The notes: a model not told the origin generated them from the letters alone. Counted from the stretch's first letter, positions 11,914 through 24,060 are shown. The stretch: DNA of 64,000 nucleotides from Pratylenchus scribneri (GCA_030063045.1 JAQSEB010000004.1:992001-1056000), one strand, 5' to 3'. Numbers and translations: made by a program.

Positions 11914-12590
11914 AGGCGGGTTTATTCTAAGGAACCAAGCGGAATTAAAACAGGCGGAATTATTCTAAGTTCGCCAGGCGGAATTATTCTAAGTTCGCCA
12001 GGCGGAATTATTCTAAGTTCGCCAGGCGGAATTATTCTAAGTTCGCCAGGCGGAATTATTCTATGTTCGCCAGGCGGAATTATTCTAAGTTCGCCAGGCG
12101 GAATTATTCTAAGTTCGCCAGGCGGAATTATTCTTAAAAACATGGGGAATTATTCTTAAAAACATGGGGAATTATTCTAAGTTCGCCAGGCGGAATTATT
12201 CTAAGTTCGCCAGGCGGAATTATTCTAAATTCGCCAGGCGGAATTATTCTTAAAAACATGGGGAATTATTCTAAGTTCGCCAGGCGGAATTATTCTAAGT
12301 TCGCCAGGCGGAATTATTCTAAGTTCGCCAGGCGGAATTATTCTAAGTTCGCCAGGCGGAATTATTCTAAGTTCGCCAGGCGGAATTATTCTAAGTTCGC
12401 CAGGCGGAATTATTCTTAAAAACATGGGGAATTATTCTAAGTTCGCCAGGCGGAATTATTCTAAGTTCGCCAGGCGGAATTATTCTTAAAAACAGGCGGA
12501 ATTATTAAAACTTAATCAACCAGGCGGAATTATTAAAACTTAATCAAACAGGCGGAATTATTCTTAGAAATAGGCAGAATTATTTTTAAT
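11914..12590. repeat. 24-bp minisatellite with interspersed variant units
   Basis: Main unit AATTATTCTAAGTTCGCCAGGCGG (24 bp; written as AATTATTCTAAGTTCG plus CCAGGCGG), about 20 copies. It is broken several times by AATTATTCTTAAAAACATGGGG. At the right end the unit changes to GGCGGAATTATTAAAACTTA with TCAACCA, which is the reverse complement of the array at 33965-34205. The array thus contains modules shared with distant arrays. Confidence 0.95.
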
Positions 12591-13417
12591 TAGTTGAGCA
12601 GTGAATCTTCATTCTTCAATGTACATCATCGATGTCCTTCTCCTTCTTCCATCCAGAGTTTCAAACAATTCCCCCAAAGTTGGGGACCTCCCTGGCCAAA
12701 ACATTCTTTGAATAATTCCCCCACCCACACAATATTTCCCCTCTAATTTTGATGTTACCAAATCCAAAACAAACAAAACCACCCCCATTCTCCATGCATC
12801 CCAAATTCCCTTTTCAAATCCCATTTGGCTTTCCCTCACCAAAAAAACCGCCTTAAATCCGCCAAAATCGGTGTGGAAAAGCCAAAAAAAAGATAGACTG
12901 GCCCCGATTAGATCTGCAACAGCAGAAGAAGAATTTGAGGGGAAATGGAAGGAAAGAAATGGCGATTTCGAGCTTCTTCTCAACACTTCTCGGACGGATA
13001 AAGCTGGAGGAAACCGGTTGAGAGTGAGTGAGGGAATTGGTCAAAGGGGGAAAAGCACATGGGACGACGGCAAACAACAAATTTGGGTGGAGAAAGTGAA
13101 AGGAGGGAAAGGGGAATGCCGAAAGGGGAAAATGCTTACAATAACAGGTGGAAAATGCATTTAGAGGAGGAAATTGTGCACTTCTCCATTTGGTGGATGG
13201 TCCGGTCCATTCCCCCACCTAACAAATTGGTGTCCATTATGCAAGGAATTGAATTATGTTGTAGGCTTGCTTGATTGCTTGTCATCATTTCATATCCTGT
13301 TGTATTGGTCCATTCCATTCATTAATTTTCACTTTCCCATTATAACATTATATTCTCCCCCTAATCATGAAGGACAATTGAGAACTGTTGATTGAGTCCT
13401 CAGTCAGGCCATTCTTT
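12591..13417. other. Intergenic, nothing recognised
   Basis: Between the minisatellite and the F1 element. Open frames of up to about 125 codons exist on the minus strand, but they show no family motif, no splice context and shifting composition, so no gene is called. Confidence 0.45.
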
Positions 13418-13715
13418 TGGCCATAGCTCGAGAAGCAATTGACCAATCTAGGTAGGCGATATACCATTTTAAAGCCCTAAGAGTTCTATAAAAAGTGGCT
13501 TTACAAATTTTTGAAAATTCAAAATAATTTTAAAATAAACGGCTTTTCCTTAAAAAATTGGTTTATCTCGCTCAAAGACATGTAACTTTTTTGAAGCTTG
13601 AATTCATAAAATATAAAACTAGCTACTTTATAGAGGACACTTTGGGCTTTCTAATGATATATTGCCTTCACAGAATGGTTATCGCCTCGCTGAGTTATTG
13701 GCTAAAAACCAATTC
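13418..13715. mobile_element. F1 foldback element upstream of the collagen gene
   Basis: The left arm has TTTGGCCATAGCTCGAGAAG and GGTAGGCGATATACCATT. The right arm has GGGCTTTCTAATGATATATT, GCCTTCACAGAATGG and GCCTCGCTGAGTTATTGGC in inverted order. About 300 bp. This copy is intergenic, 340 bp ahead of the collagen start codon. Confidence 0.75.
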
Positions 13716-14035
13716 ATTTGCCCATTATTCCTCCTCCCCAATATATTGCCCAATCATTTGGCCACATTATTTTTGCTCCAATTCATCTTCATCCATCCAT
13801 CCCAGTTCATTCATATTCTTTCTTATCATCATCCTCCGCTTCTTCCATTCATCCTCCTCCTCTATAAAAGCCCAATATAGATCACAATCTTCTCCCAGAA
13901 TGCCCTCATCCATTTTCTCCTCCATATCCAATCCGCGCATTCCCCATCCCATTCATCCGAATTCTTCGCCTCATTTTCCATCATTTTTAGTCAATTTTAT
14001 ATGCTTTTCCCCTAATCCACCATTTTCCAATTTTT

Positions 14036-14054
14036 AGCCAAGTTTTGCAGAGAA
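14036..14054 (+). promoter_or_regulatory. Possible spliced-leader acceptor before the collagen ATG
   Basis: TTTTGCAG ends four bases before the collagen start codon (AGAAATGG), preceded by a long pyrimidine-rich stretch. In nematodes such a site just before the ATG often receives a trans-spliced leader. It could equally be the acceptor of an ordinary 5'UTR intron. Confidence 0.4.
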
Positions 14055-16294
14055 ATGGATCCGGCGGAATTGAAGGAACGGCAAAGGGAGGCGGAAAGTC
14101 TTCGGCAAATTGCCTTCATCGGCGTGGTTTGTTATTTGCAAAATCCACAATATTGAATATTCTCATTTATTCTTCTAAAAAGAGTGCCGCCATTGTTGCC
14201 ACCCTTGTTTCCGTCCTTTCTATCCCATTTTTGTACAATTATTTGCAACAAATTCATTCCCAAATGCAACATGAAGTAAATATTTTGTGGGAATGGGGAA
14301 ATGAATGAAATTGATTGGATTAATTAGGTTGAATTTTGTAAACTTCGAACTGGGAATATTTGGAGGGAAGTGAGTCGGGCACACATCATGTCCGGCACAA
14401 ACCCCAAACGTATTGAAAGGCAAGTTGGATATGAGGTAAAAATGAGGGGGAGAGAGCAACGTGGAATAAATTCTCGGAAAAGGTGCCGGGGGCAGGTCCA
14501 ACAGTCCCGCCAATTACTGGATCAACGGCTGGCACTGAAAATGGGCCAAGACAACCAGCCACCGCATCCGGAGGAGGTCAAAATGGCGATGGAAGGTCAT
14601 CGGCACAGGCACCGGGCGGAGTGGCATCCGGTCCAGGCGTGAGCCCAATTGGCGGCGCTATAAGCAGCAGAGTTGGCGGTGGAGGAGGAACATGTTGTGG
14701 ATGTGGGGTCAGTCCTCCAGGTAAAATATCAACAAGTCCGATGTTATGGGACGTTTCAATACGGTCATTTCAGTATCTAACTAAGCCATTCTTTGTATAT
14801 AACTCAGTCAGCAGGTAATTGCCATTTCGTGAAGGCATTATTTCATTATTCATTAGAAAGCGCAAAGAGTCCTCTAAAAAGTGGTCAATTTTAAATTATA
14901 TGAATTCAAGCTTTAAAAAGTTACAAGCATTTTTATGTAACAAATTGAAAGCTCCTTTTTATGCAAATTATTTTTAAATCTTTTAGAAATTAGAAGACTT
15001 TTAAGACTTCCGAATGGCATATCGCCTCCTTACTTTGTTCCTACACCTTGTTGAGCTATGGCTATAAAATAGTTTAAGTACTGAAACAGTGGTACTGGAA
15101 ATGACCCATTTTACTAATTCGCAAAAGGCTAATTCAAATTCAGGGCCACCTGGATTGCCTGGAAAACCAGGTATGGATAATTTGAAAAAGGGAAAATGAG
15201 TTTGGCATTTCAGGAAATGATGGGGCTCCTGGCCAACCTGGATTACCCGGGAAAAATGGACCAGATGGTCAAATTCCCACATTCGACTCTATAAATGAAT
15301 TCTCCTTTTAGCCCCTCCACCAGCTCCAGCGCCCAAAATTGAATTGTGAGTTTAAAATGCAAAGGAATATGCAACATTTTCTCATTTTCAGTTGTCAAGA
15401 ATGCCCACCAGGCCAGGCAGGTCCACCAGGGCCTCCAGGACCGAAAGTTGAAAAGCATAAAATCCAAATTAATTTCCATTTGACACAAAAAGGGCCAACC
15501 GGGTGCTCCAGGACCGAATGGGAATGATGCGGATGGCGGTGCCAGAGGACCACCTGGCCCAGGTCAATCCATCCTAAAATATACCGTATATACTGCTTTA
15601 ATACCCTAGAGGGAATTATTTCACCACCTTAATTTGTGGACATTTTCGAACAAATTATATAGAACTTTAGGGAAATAGAAAATTAAACTTGCCTTGAGCT
15701 ATGATCCTCGAAGTGAGAGAGAATTAAAAGAGTATATACGGTAATTTGAATAATAAATTATTAGATAGTCATGAAAAACATTTAAATCCATTTTAAAAGG
15801 CACAAATTTCCCTCACTCAATTTAGTTGGACCTCCAGGCCAAACTGGTCCACCAGGACAACCGGGCCAATCGGGTCAACCCGGACAACCTGGCACATTAC
15901 GTAAGCACTACAATTCATATAAAGATGGATTATTCGCATTTTTTTAAAGGCGAAGTGCCGGGCAGACCAGGGCCTCCAGGAGCTCCGGGGGCGCCAGGCC
16001 AACCAGGCGTGGATGGAACGCCGGGCAAGCCAGGGAACAACGGAAATCCGGCAAATTTGAACGGGGGAATGGTGGATGAAAACATTATTTTATAGGGAAA
16101 TGCAGGACCACCAGGCGATGCAGGCGAGCCTGGGACACCGGGAAGGGCGGGTGGCAACGGAGAACCGGGACCACAAGGAAGTCAAGGACAAAGGTTGTTT
16201 TTCTTGGCATTTGGAATGACAGAATATTAATTTGATGAATTTCAGTGGAAGTTGCGAACATTGTCCGCCACCAAGGACTGCCCCAGGCTATTGA
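14055..16294 (+). CDS. Cuticle collagen with N-terminal nematode collagen domain
   Basis: Seen: MDPAELKERQREAESLRQIA, then the membrane-anchor-like segment SAAIVATLVSVLSIPFLYNY, QMQHEVEFCKLRTGNIWREV, a GTG/Gly-Ser-Pro-rich part, CCGCGVSPPG, and Gly-X-Y blocks over about seven short exons (GLPGKPG, ECPPGQAGPPG, VGPPGQTGPPG, GRPGPPGAPGAPGQPG, GPPGDAGEPGTPG), ending CEHCPPPRTAPGY and the stop at 16292-16294. Known: this is the arrangement of nematode cuticle collagens (domain I, short cysteine-flanked Gly-X-Y regions), secreted by the hypodermis and cross-linked into the cuticle; the CPPPRTAPGY end is found in SQT/ROL-type collagens. Two mobile elements sit in introns (14755-15095 and 15580-15742). 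The number of exons is unusually high for a cuticle collagen. Confidence 0.9.
14755..15095. mobile_element. F1 foldback element in a collagen intron
   Basis: Left arm: AAGCCATTCTTTGTATATAAC and CGTGAAGGCATTATTTCATT. Right arm: GAATGGCATATCGCCTCC and TTGTTGAGCTATGGCTATAA, inverted. It is diverged from the other copies but has the same length and the characteristic CTCTAAAAAGTGG inside. Confidence 0.7.
15580..15742. mobile_element. Small TIR element (about 160 bp) in a collagen intron
   Basis: Bounded by ACCGTATATACT at 15581 and AGTATATACGGT near 15730, exact inverted repeats of 12 bp, with TACCCTAGAGGGAA just inside. No coding capacity. It looks like a short non-autonomous DNA transposon distinct from F1 and F2. 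Confidence 0.6.
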
Positions 16295-16539
16295 TGATGA
16301 GAAGAATCCATTCGAAATTTTGCCATCCATCCCATTTATCCATTCTTCAATATTTTTGTAATTATTATTTCATTTTGTTATGCATTTATTTCACAAATTT
16401 AAAAATAAATTTGTAACCAATTTTAAGCGAACCCGAATAATAATGGAAAGACAGAAGTAATTATCAATTAATAATAAGTGTGGGTGGGGGGAGAAGAACT
16501 AATTAAATCAAAAAATTAGTAAAAAAAATCAGAATTAAT

Positions 16540-19435
16540 AAATAAAAGGCAGATTTATTTTTAGAAAGAGGCTGAATTATTCTTAAAAACAGGCGGAAAT
16601 ATTCTTAGAAACATGCGGATTTAAAATGTTGGGGCAAATAAAACAGGCGGAATTATGTTTGGGGCAAATAAAACAGGCGGAATTATGTTTGGGGCAAATA
16701 AAACAGGCGGAATTATGTTTGGGGCAAATAAAACAGGCGGAATTATTTTGGTGCAAATAAAATAGGCGGAATTATTTTGGTGCAAATAAAACAGGCGGAA
16801 TTATTTTGGTGCAAATAAAACAGGCGGAATTATGTTTGGGGCAAATAAAACAGGCGGAATTATGTTTGGGGCAAATAAAACAGGCGGAATTATTTTGGTG
16901 CAAATAAAACAGGCGGAATTATTTTGGTGCAAATAAAACAGGCGGAATTATGTTTGGGGCAAATAAAATAGGCGGAATTATGTTTGGGGCAAATAAAACA
17001 GGCGGAATTATTTTGGTGCAAATAAAACAGGCGGAATTATTTTGGTGCAAATAAAACAGGCGGAATTATGTTTGGGGCAAATAAAACAGGCGGAATTATG
17101 TTTGGGGCGAATAAAACAGGCGGAATTATTTTGGTGCAAATAAAACAGGCGGAATTATGTTTGGGGCAAATAAAACAGGCGGATTTATGTTTGGGGCAAA
17201 TAAAACAGGCGGATTTATGTTTGGGGCAAATAAAACAGGCGGATTTATGTTTGGGGCAAATAAAACAGGCGGAATTATGTTTGGGGCAAATAAAACAGGC
17301 GGAATTATGTTTGGGGCAAATAAAACAGGCGGAATTATGTTTGGGGCAAATAAAACAGGCGGAATTATGTTTGGGGCAAATAAAACAGGCGGAATTATTT
17401 TGGTGCAAATAAAATAGGCGGAATTATTTTGGTGCAAATAAAACAGGCGGAATTATTTTGGTGCAAATAAAACAGGCGGAATTATGTTTGGGGCAAATAA
17501 AACAGGCGGAATTATGTTTGGGGCAAATAAAACATGCGGAATTATTTTGGTGCAAATAAAACAGGCGGAATGGAATTATGTTTGGGGCAAATAAAATAGG
17601 CGGAATTATGTTTGGGGCAAATAAAACAGGCGGAATTATTTTGGTGCAAATAAAACAGGCGGAATTATTTTGGTGCAAATAAAACAGGCGGAATTATGTT
17701 TGGGGCAAATAAAACAGGCGGAATTATGTTTGGGGCAAATAAAACAGGCGGAATTATGTTTGGGGCAAATAAAACAGGCGGAATTATGTTTGGGGCAAAT
17801 AAAACAGGCGGAATTATTTTGGTGCAAATAAAATAGGCGGAATTATTTTGGTGCAAATAAAACAGGCGGAATTATTTTGGTGCAAATAAAACAGGCGGAA
17901 TTATGTTTGGGGCAAATAAAACAGGCGGAATTATGTTTGGGGCAAATAAAACAGGCGGAATTATTTTGGTGCAAATAAAACAGGCGGAATTATTTTGGTG
18001 CAAATAAAACAGGCGGAATTATGTTTGGGGCAAATAAAATAGGCGGAATTATGTTTGGGGCAAATAAAACAGGCGGAATTATTTTGGTGCAAATAAAACA
18101 GGCGGAATTATTTTGGTGCAAATAAAACAGGCGGAATTATGTTTGGGGCAAATAAAACAGGCGGAATTATGTTTGGGGCAAATAAAACAGGCGGAATTAT
18201 TTTGGTGCAAATAAAACAGGCGGAATTATGTTTGGGGCAAATAAAACAGGCGGATTTATGTTTGGGGCAAATAAAACAGGCGGATTTATGTTTGGGGCAA
18301 ATAAAACAGGCGGATTTATGTTTGGGGCAAATAAAACAGGCGGAATTATGTTTGGGGCAAATAAAACAGGCGGAATTATGTTTGGGGCAAATAAAATAGG
18401 CGGAATTAGAGATGGGGCAAATAAAACAGGCGGAATTATGTTTGGGGCAAATAAAACAGGCGGAATTATTTTTGGGGCAAATAAAACAGGCGGATTTATG
18501 TTTGGGGCAAATAAAACAGGCGGATTTATGTTTGGGGCAAATAAAACAGGCGGATTTATGTTTGGGGCAAATAAAACAGGCGGAATTATGTTTGGGGCAA
18601 ATAAAACAGGCGGAATTATGTTTGGGGCAAATAAAATAGGCGGAATTAGAGATGGGGCAAATAAAACAGGCGGAATTATGTTTGGGGCAAATAAAACAGG
18701 CGGAATTATTTTTGGGGCAAATAAAACAGGCGGATTTATGTTTGGGGCAAATAAAACAGGCGGATTTATGTTTGGGGCAAATAAAACAGGCGGATTTATG
18801 TTTGGGGCAAATAAAACAGGCGGAATTATGTTTGGGGCAAATAAAACAGGCGGAATTATGTTTGGGGCAAATAAAATAGGCGGAATTAGAGATGGGGCAA
18901 ATAAAACAGGCGGAATTATGTTTGGGGCAAATAAAACAGGCGGAATTATTTTGGTGCAAATTGAACAGGCGGAATTATTTTGGGGCAAATTGAACAGGCG
19001 GAATTATTTTGGGGCAAATTGAACAGGCGGAATTATGTTTGGGGCAAATAAAACAGGCGGAATTATTTTGGTGCAAATTGAACAGGCGGAATTATGTTTG
19101 GTGCAATTTTTGGTGCAAATTGAACAGGCGGAATTATTTTGGGGCAAATTGAACAGGCGGAATTATTTTGGGGCAAATTGAACAGGCGGAATTATGTTTG
19201 GGGCAAATAAAACAGGCGGAATTAGAGATGGGGCAAATAAAACAGGCGGAATTAGAGATGGGGCAAATAAAACAGGCGGAATTATGTTTGGTGCAAATAA
19301 AACAGGCGGAATTATTTTGGGGCAAATTGAACAGGCGGAATTATTTTGGGGGAAATTGAACAGGCGGAATTATTTTGGTGCAAATAAAACAGGCGGAATT
19401 ATTCTTAAAAACAGAGAGAATTATATTTAGAAACA
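16540..19435. repeat. 2.9-kb minisatellite, ~30-bp units (GGCGGAATTATGTTTGGGG type)
   Basis: Roughly 95 units. Two main types alternate: a 30-bp one (AATTATGTTTGGGGCAAATA plus AAACAGGCGG) and a 29-bp one (AATTATTTTGGTGCAAATAA plus AACAGGCGG). Variants carry GGATTTATG, AATAGGCGG, ATTAGAGATGGGG or, near the right end, AAATTGAACAGG. The 30-bp unit has no stop in several frames, giving open frames up to 283 codons on both strands; these are products of the repeat. The array separates the collagen from the K2P gene. Confidence 0.97.
18228..18960. repeat. Higher-order repeat of 240 bp (3 copies) within the array
   Basis: Positions 18241-18480, 18481-18720 and 18721-18960 are almost base-identical blocks of eight 30-bp units. 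Each has three GGATTTATG units in a row and one ATTAGAGATGGGG unit (18411, 18651, 18891) at the same place. This is recent block amplification inside an older array. Confidence 0.95.
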
Positions 19436-19961
19436 GGCTGTATTAAATGAAAAACAAAACCAAAGCCTTTCGATGAAAAGTAAAATCCGTATAAAAACAA
19501 AATATTACACTATATAACAATATTTAAAAGGAACCCTCATTCCTCCATTTATTTCCCATTTTTGGCCTTTGGACCTCACATCAGTCAGCATTATTTGCTG
19601 CTGCCTGTCAAATGTGGCTGCCCAAATTGGGTTGGCCCCCTCCCTTGCTGCCTTTTTGGCTTATTTTCACCCATTTCTTGCGGCAACCGAATTAGCCATC
19701 GCTTCTTCTTTGACTGCCACTGCCACCGGAAAGGAAGAAGACGCTCTTTGTATTTTCATTGAAACCTCCATTTTTTCCGTTTCCTCCAAAATGGTCCTTC
19801 CCCATCCTTCACCCAATGCTTTTCCACCCTTTTCTTCCCCTTCACCCATAAAATGTTCATCGTGTAAAAATCTTAATCGAAAATTTGGCAAATCCTCGGC
19901 TACCATGTTTCTTCCGCGCCCATCGATGAGTGGCCTTTTGCCCCTGGTTCCAGGCCAAGGC

Positions 19962-22166
19962 ATGAAATCTCGTCGATCGTTGATTTTGCTTTGTGCCACT
20001 CTCCTCTATTTGGTTGCCGGAGCCCTCCTTTTCTCCCTTTTTGAATATGAAGAGGACCTGAGGGCAAGGAGGGAATTGGCCAATCAAAGAAGGGAAATGC
20101 AACAGAAATATGGATTCACAAAAAAGTGGGCAACAAGAAGGGATTCTCATTTTGAAACAGGAAAAAACGGGTACTGTAGATCAGATACTTGGGCCATTCT
20201 TTTAGGCCATAGTTCAACAAGGAAGCAACCAAATGAGGAAGGCGATATGTCTTTCGAAAGTCCTTAATCTTCTCTAAAAAGTGGCTTAACTTAATTTTCT
20301 GAAAATTTAAAATAATGGATTTTCCTTATAAATTCGAGTCTTCAATTACACCCAAATACATAAAAAATTTTAAGTTGAAATTCATATAATTAAATTAGAT
20401 CAAATTTTAGAAGAAATTTGAGAATTTCCAGAGTTACTATATTACTTTCCCAGAATGGCTATGCCTTGCTAATCTATATGTACAAAAGAGTGGCCAAGGT
20501 ACTAAAATGGTGATATTGAAACCTTCCCCCTACAATCATTCCCCTTCCCTATTCCCTTTCATTCCCAATCAGAGATTTTGCCGAACTCGAACAAGTGGTT
20601 GTTCAGTCAATTCCATTGTCCGCCGGATTCCAATGGAAATTCCTTGGCTCCCTTTACTTTTGCACCGTAGTGATAACCACAATTGGCTATGGCCATTCCA
20701 CGCCAAACACTATTTGGGGCCGCCTTTTCTGCATGTTTTATGCCCTTGGCGGAATTCCACTTGGGCTGGTCACGTTCCAATCCGTAGGCGAACGAATCAA
20801 CCATTGCATCAAAATTATGCTTCAAAGGCTGGACGGATGGAGTCGAAAAAGAGGATTGAGGCTGATGGAATGGCTGGGAATGGGAAGGCCAATCAAAAGT
20901 CGGCATCTTCTTTGTGTTTCATTCTCAATTGGATGCATCACAATTGCCGTTGCCAGTTCCTTCCAATTCCGATTAAATTTTAATATATTCTATTCCATTT
21001 TCAGCCGGTGTTTTTCACCAACTTGAGCGATGGTCCATCTTTGATGCCGCCTATTATTGCATGATAACCCGTATCAATTAAATGGAGCAACCCCACTTGC
21101 CTTCGGGCGACTTGGCGCCATCTTTAATAACTCATCAAGGACTGAACCAATTTTGGCAATTTTAGTATCAAATTAAAGAGCAGACTTTTGGCTATCCAAT
21201 AATGATTATTTTGCTTAAATTAGTTCAAAATTACTGGAGTTCTGACCAAAAAAAACTATTTAAAATTTTGCTGATCCATCATATAGTACATTTTCAATGG
21301 TTTTTTGGGTATAACTTCATCATTTCTGAACCAATTTAAATAAAATTAATATAATTTGATAGCCAACAGTCTGCTCTTTAATTTGATATTAAAATTACCA
21401 AAATTGGTTCCGTCCTTGTTGAGGTGGACAAGTTAAGCCCTGCGGCAAATTGGGATTCTTAATCCCAATTGACATTCCCAATCAAAACCCCCCTCATTTT
21501 TAAGTATCTACAATTGGTTTCGGAGACTTTGTCCCTGCCCAAACAATGGGTCGACTTGGCAATGAGCCAATCTATGTTCTCTTCATCCTCTTTTTCATTC
21601 TCTTTGGCTTGGCCATTTTCTCGGCCTGTATAAATTTGCTCATCCTTGAATGCATGGCCTACAATGCCGATGTTAACATTTTGGTCCCATAAATTAATAT
21701 ATTTTGGGCAAATTTGAAGATTGTGACAGCCAGGGCCCGTCTGAAGCGAATGATTTCAATTCGAATGTCCACCTCATTCCGAATTGTGACTGGCCAAAAT
21801 GGAATACATCATCAACCAAAAATCCGCAGGGGAAGGGTTATTAGGCGAAGGGAAAAGCCCCAAATGGAACGAAAAACTGGGGTGATTGTGTGAGTGGAAT
21901 TTTTTGGGAATATTCTAATTTGGATTCTGATGAATAGTGAAAAATTGGATGGCCAACAACAACAACGAAGGCGACGATCCTCCTATTCAATTTCGTTGTT
22001 GGCAGAAATATACAGGCGATATTATTGGAGTGAGCCGGCACATTTTTGTGTCCGAAGACTGCCAACACCGTACATTGAACATTTGGTCAAACATTCGGAG
22101 GAAATGATGTTCCCGAAAAAGGATTCAGAAGCAAAGATGAATCAATTTGTTGTTGGGAATTTGTGA
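19962..22166 (+). CDS. Two-pore-domain K+ channel (TASK/TWK type)
   Basis: Seen: MKSRRSLILLCATLLYLVAG (TM1, start at 19962 chosen; Met at 19926 possible), EQVVVQSIPLSAGFQWKF, pore 1 VITTIGYGHSTP, TM2 LFCMFYALGGIPLGLVTFQS, a basic loop, then GVFHQLERWSIFDAAYYC, pore 2 TLSTIGFGDFVPA, TM4 YVLFILFFILFGLAIFSACI, and a long Arg-rich C-tail (RRRRSSYSISLLAEIYRRYY) ending at 22166. Known: K2P subunits dimerise to give background K+ leak; GYG and GFG filters are intact. The pattern PLSAG.QWKF.G..YF..TVITTIGYGHSTP and GLI/V.FQSIGER matches the SUP-9/TWK-20 TASK branch. F1 and F2 foldback elements occupy the introns before pore 1 and inside pore 2. The RRRSSYS stretch is a plausible kinase or 14-3-3 site (inference). 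Confidence 0.9.
20165..20510. mobile_element. F1 foldback element in K2P intron 1
   Basis: Left: ACTTGGGCCATTCTTTTAGG, CATAGTTCAACAAGGAAGC, GGAAGGCGATATGTC. Right, inverted: CCCAGAATGGCTATGCCTTG, AAAGAGTGGCCAAGGTACT. Internal CTCTAAAAAGTGGCTT as in other F1 copies. Confidence 0.75.
21085..21440. mobile_element. F2 foldback element in the pore-2 intron of the K2P gene
   Basis: The left arm has GACTTGGCGCCATC, TAATAACTCATCAAGGACTG, AACCAATTTTGGCAATTTTA and ATTAAAGAGCAGACTTTTGG. The right arm repeats these in reverse (GCCAACAGTCTGCTCTTTAA, AAATTGGTTCCGTCCTTG). About 350 bp, non-coding. Same family as 38885-39215 and 58055-58405. Confidence 0.8.
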
Positions 22167-22189
22167 ATAAATTTGATTAAAAATTCATT

Positions 22190-22510
22190 TCAATGTTTTC
22201 ATCGATAAAGTTGTTTAAAACATCTCAATCAAACAATGTTTTTGGTGGTTTAAAATATATAAATTTATGTTTGAAAATGGTTTAAGGGGTTTTGAACATG
22301 CTAAATTCAAAATTATCATTGTTTTTCATGTTTAATCTTTGATAAATAGGCGAAAATCACGACTTGAAAAGTATTAAACCGTTTAGAACAAAAAGCCTTA
22401 ATTAAACCGGTTTGAACAAAAAATCTAAACCGATTCTAACAAAAAGCCTTAAACCGATTTGGAGCCTCAAACCAATATTTTTTGGTGAAACGAGCAAAAA
22501 CCTTTTAAAT
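22190..22510. repeat. Diverged AAACCGGTTTGAACAAAA repeat (F3)
   Basis: Degenerate words such as AACCGTTTAGAACAAAAAGC, AAACCGGTTTGAACAAAA and AAACCGATTCTAACAAAAAG recur here. The arms ATGGTTTAAGGGGTTTTGAA and the reverse suggest an old foldback element. Related wording appears at 42780-43130. Low definition. Confidence 0.4.
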
Positions 22511-22799
22511 GATTTTATGATGGTCATTCATAACACTGGAATTGGAGAGAATTCTATGAAATAATGCTGTGGTTTTTAATGGATAAAAAACAAGTTCCAA
22601 ATATTTTTAAATTTTTATCGATCAATAAATTGGTTCAGGAAAGGCACAACAATAGTGAGAATATTCAAATTAAATTGAGAACATTAAAATTGGTGGAATG
22701 GATTGGATTGGGGGATGTTTGCACAGGAATTAAAATAAAATAAAATGAGAAAAAGTGTAAATTTAGTGGTGTCAAAATCCCATCTCGGTGCCATTCAAT

Positions 22800-23655
22800 T
22801 CAGTGTTGATTTTGGATGTAAATGCAAATATGGACAAAGATTACAAAAATGAGTGTGAAAATTGCCAAAACCTTAATTGAATAAATCATTAAAATTGAAT
22901 TAAACAGAAAAACCGAACCAGGGTAACGGAGACGAACGAATCGCGGAAGCAATCGGATTTGGATTTTGTCGTGGCAGTGGCATTGACATCACGCAACTTA
23001 ATTAAAATAATTTAATTAACTAAAACTATTAAATCAAACATACAGCTGGGTGAAATTCATTGAATGGTTGACTTTTTCTGAGTTGAAGTTGACCACTGGC
23101 AATTTGCAATTGCAAATGATGATTTGTTGATTGTAAATCGTGGATTAATTCGCGCAACTTAAAATATTAAATAAATAAATATTAATTGATTTTATTATAC
23201 TCTCGAATTCTCCTCCTCCAAATCCAATGCCTTGCGTTCGATTTCGCCAAGTTTCATTGATTGTTGATCAATCTGATGCATTGCCTCCGTGTAATCTTTG
23301 CTAAGTTGTCGATTCACATTTCTGCAATCTTCACAATTGTTTTGGGCATCTTGCAATTCGTTGATGAGCTTTGCAAACTATAAATAAATTTTAATTTATA
23401 CATTTATTTGATAAGCTTACCTCATTTGTGCAATCCTTGCCTAAAGTGCCATAGAGGCGTTGCTGAATGCGCTTCAATTCAATATTTTCGCTCTCAAGGA
23501 CTCGAATTTGGTTTCGAAGTTGTTCAAATTTTGTGCGATCTTCAGTGCCTTAATAAATTAATCATTGTAAATAAATTTATCAATTAAAAACTTACAAAAT
23601 TGGCATCCAGTTTCATCGAGAATGTTAAGAATTGTTTCAGAATTTTTTGATTCCA
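22800..23655 (-). CDS. Small coiled-coil protein with C-terminal membrane anchor
   Basis: Seen: ATG at 23653-23655 (MESKNSETILNILDETGCQF), then a heptad-rich exon (KFEQLRNQIRVLESENIELK), FAKLINELQDAQNN, QLSKDYTEAMHQIDQQSMKL, LRELIHDLQSTNHHLQLQI, LRDVNATATTKSKSD, and a last exon that, joined at CCCTG/GTTTTG across a GT...TTAAG intron, gives the hydrophobic segment VLAIFTLIFVIFVHICIYI followed by QNQH and stop at 22800. About 230 residues. Inferred: a coiled-coil dimer anchored by its tail in an internal membrane, with nearly all of it in the cytosol. I do not recognise the family. CQFC near the N-terminus is the only cysteine pair. Confidence 0.65.
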
Positions 23656-23999
23656 TTGTTTTTTGAAGTTGAATGAATATTAATTTCTTTTAATTTGGTA
23701 GAAATTTCTGAATAAAATCTAAGTAAATTTTCGAAACAAATGATAAGGATTGCTTGCTTTTCAGCTGCTTTATTTCGACTTATTGGCATTTTTCTCTATA
23801 AAATTAAAACAATTTTCAAAGTCCAAGAACTCTCTTGAAAGTCCAAATTTTCTTATGAAACCTAGCTTATTTTGTAGTGTAGAAAATTCTGCACAAAATT
23901 GTGGTTGGAATTTAAAAACTTAGGTTTGGGAGCTGAGATATGGTTCCGTTTTTAAGATTTGGTCGAATTTGGATATTAAATTAAACGTGAATGCTCATC

Positions 24000-24060
24000 T
24001 TAGCGAAAAACAAAAAAAAAGCTCATCTCAGCGAAAAATGAAAATAATTTTAAATTGTTA
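24000..24060. repeat. Left terminal inverted repeat of the MULE
   Basis: Contains AGCGAAAAACAAAAAAAAAG and CTCATCTCAGCGAAAAATGA. It pairs with 30583-30640. Confidence 0.8.

Noticed and set aside
12609..13218. Minus-strand frames of about 120 codons next to the 24-bp array
   Set aside because: No family resemblance and two overlapping frames with equal claim. Left as unassigned.
16620..19430. Long open frames (up to 283 codons) with repeated MFGANKTGG or NSACFICPKH on both strands
   Set aside because: The 30-bp unit lacks stops in several frames; the frames shift with each indel and exist on both strands. No start context, splice pattern or composition of a gene.
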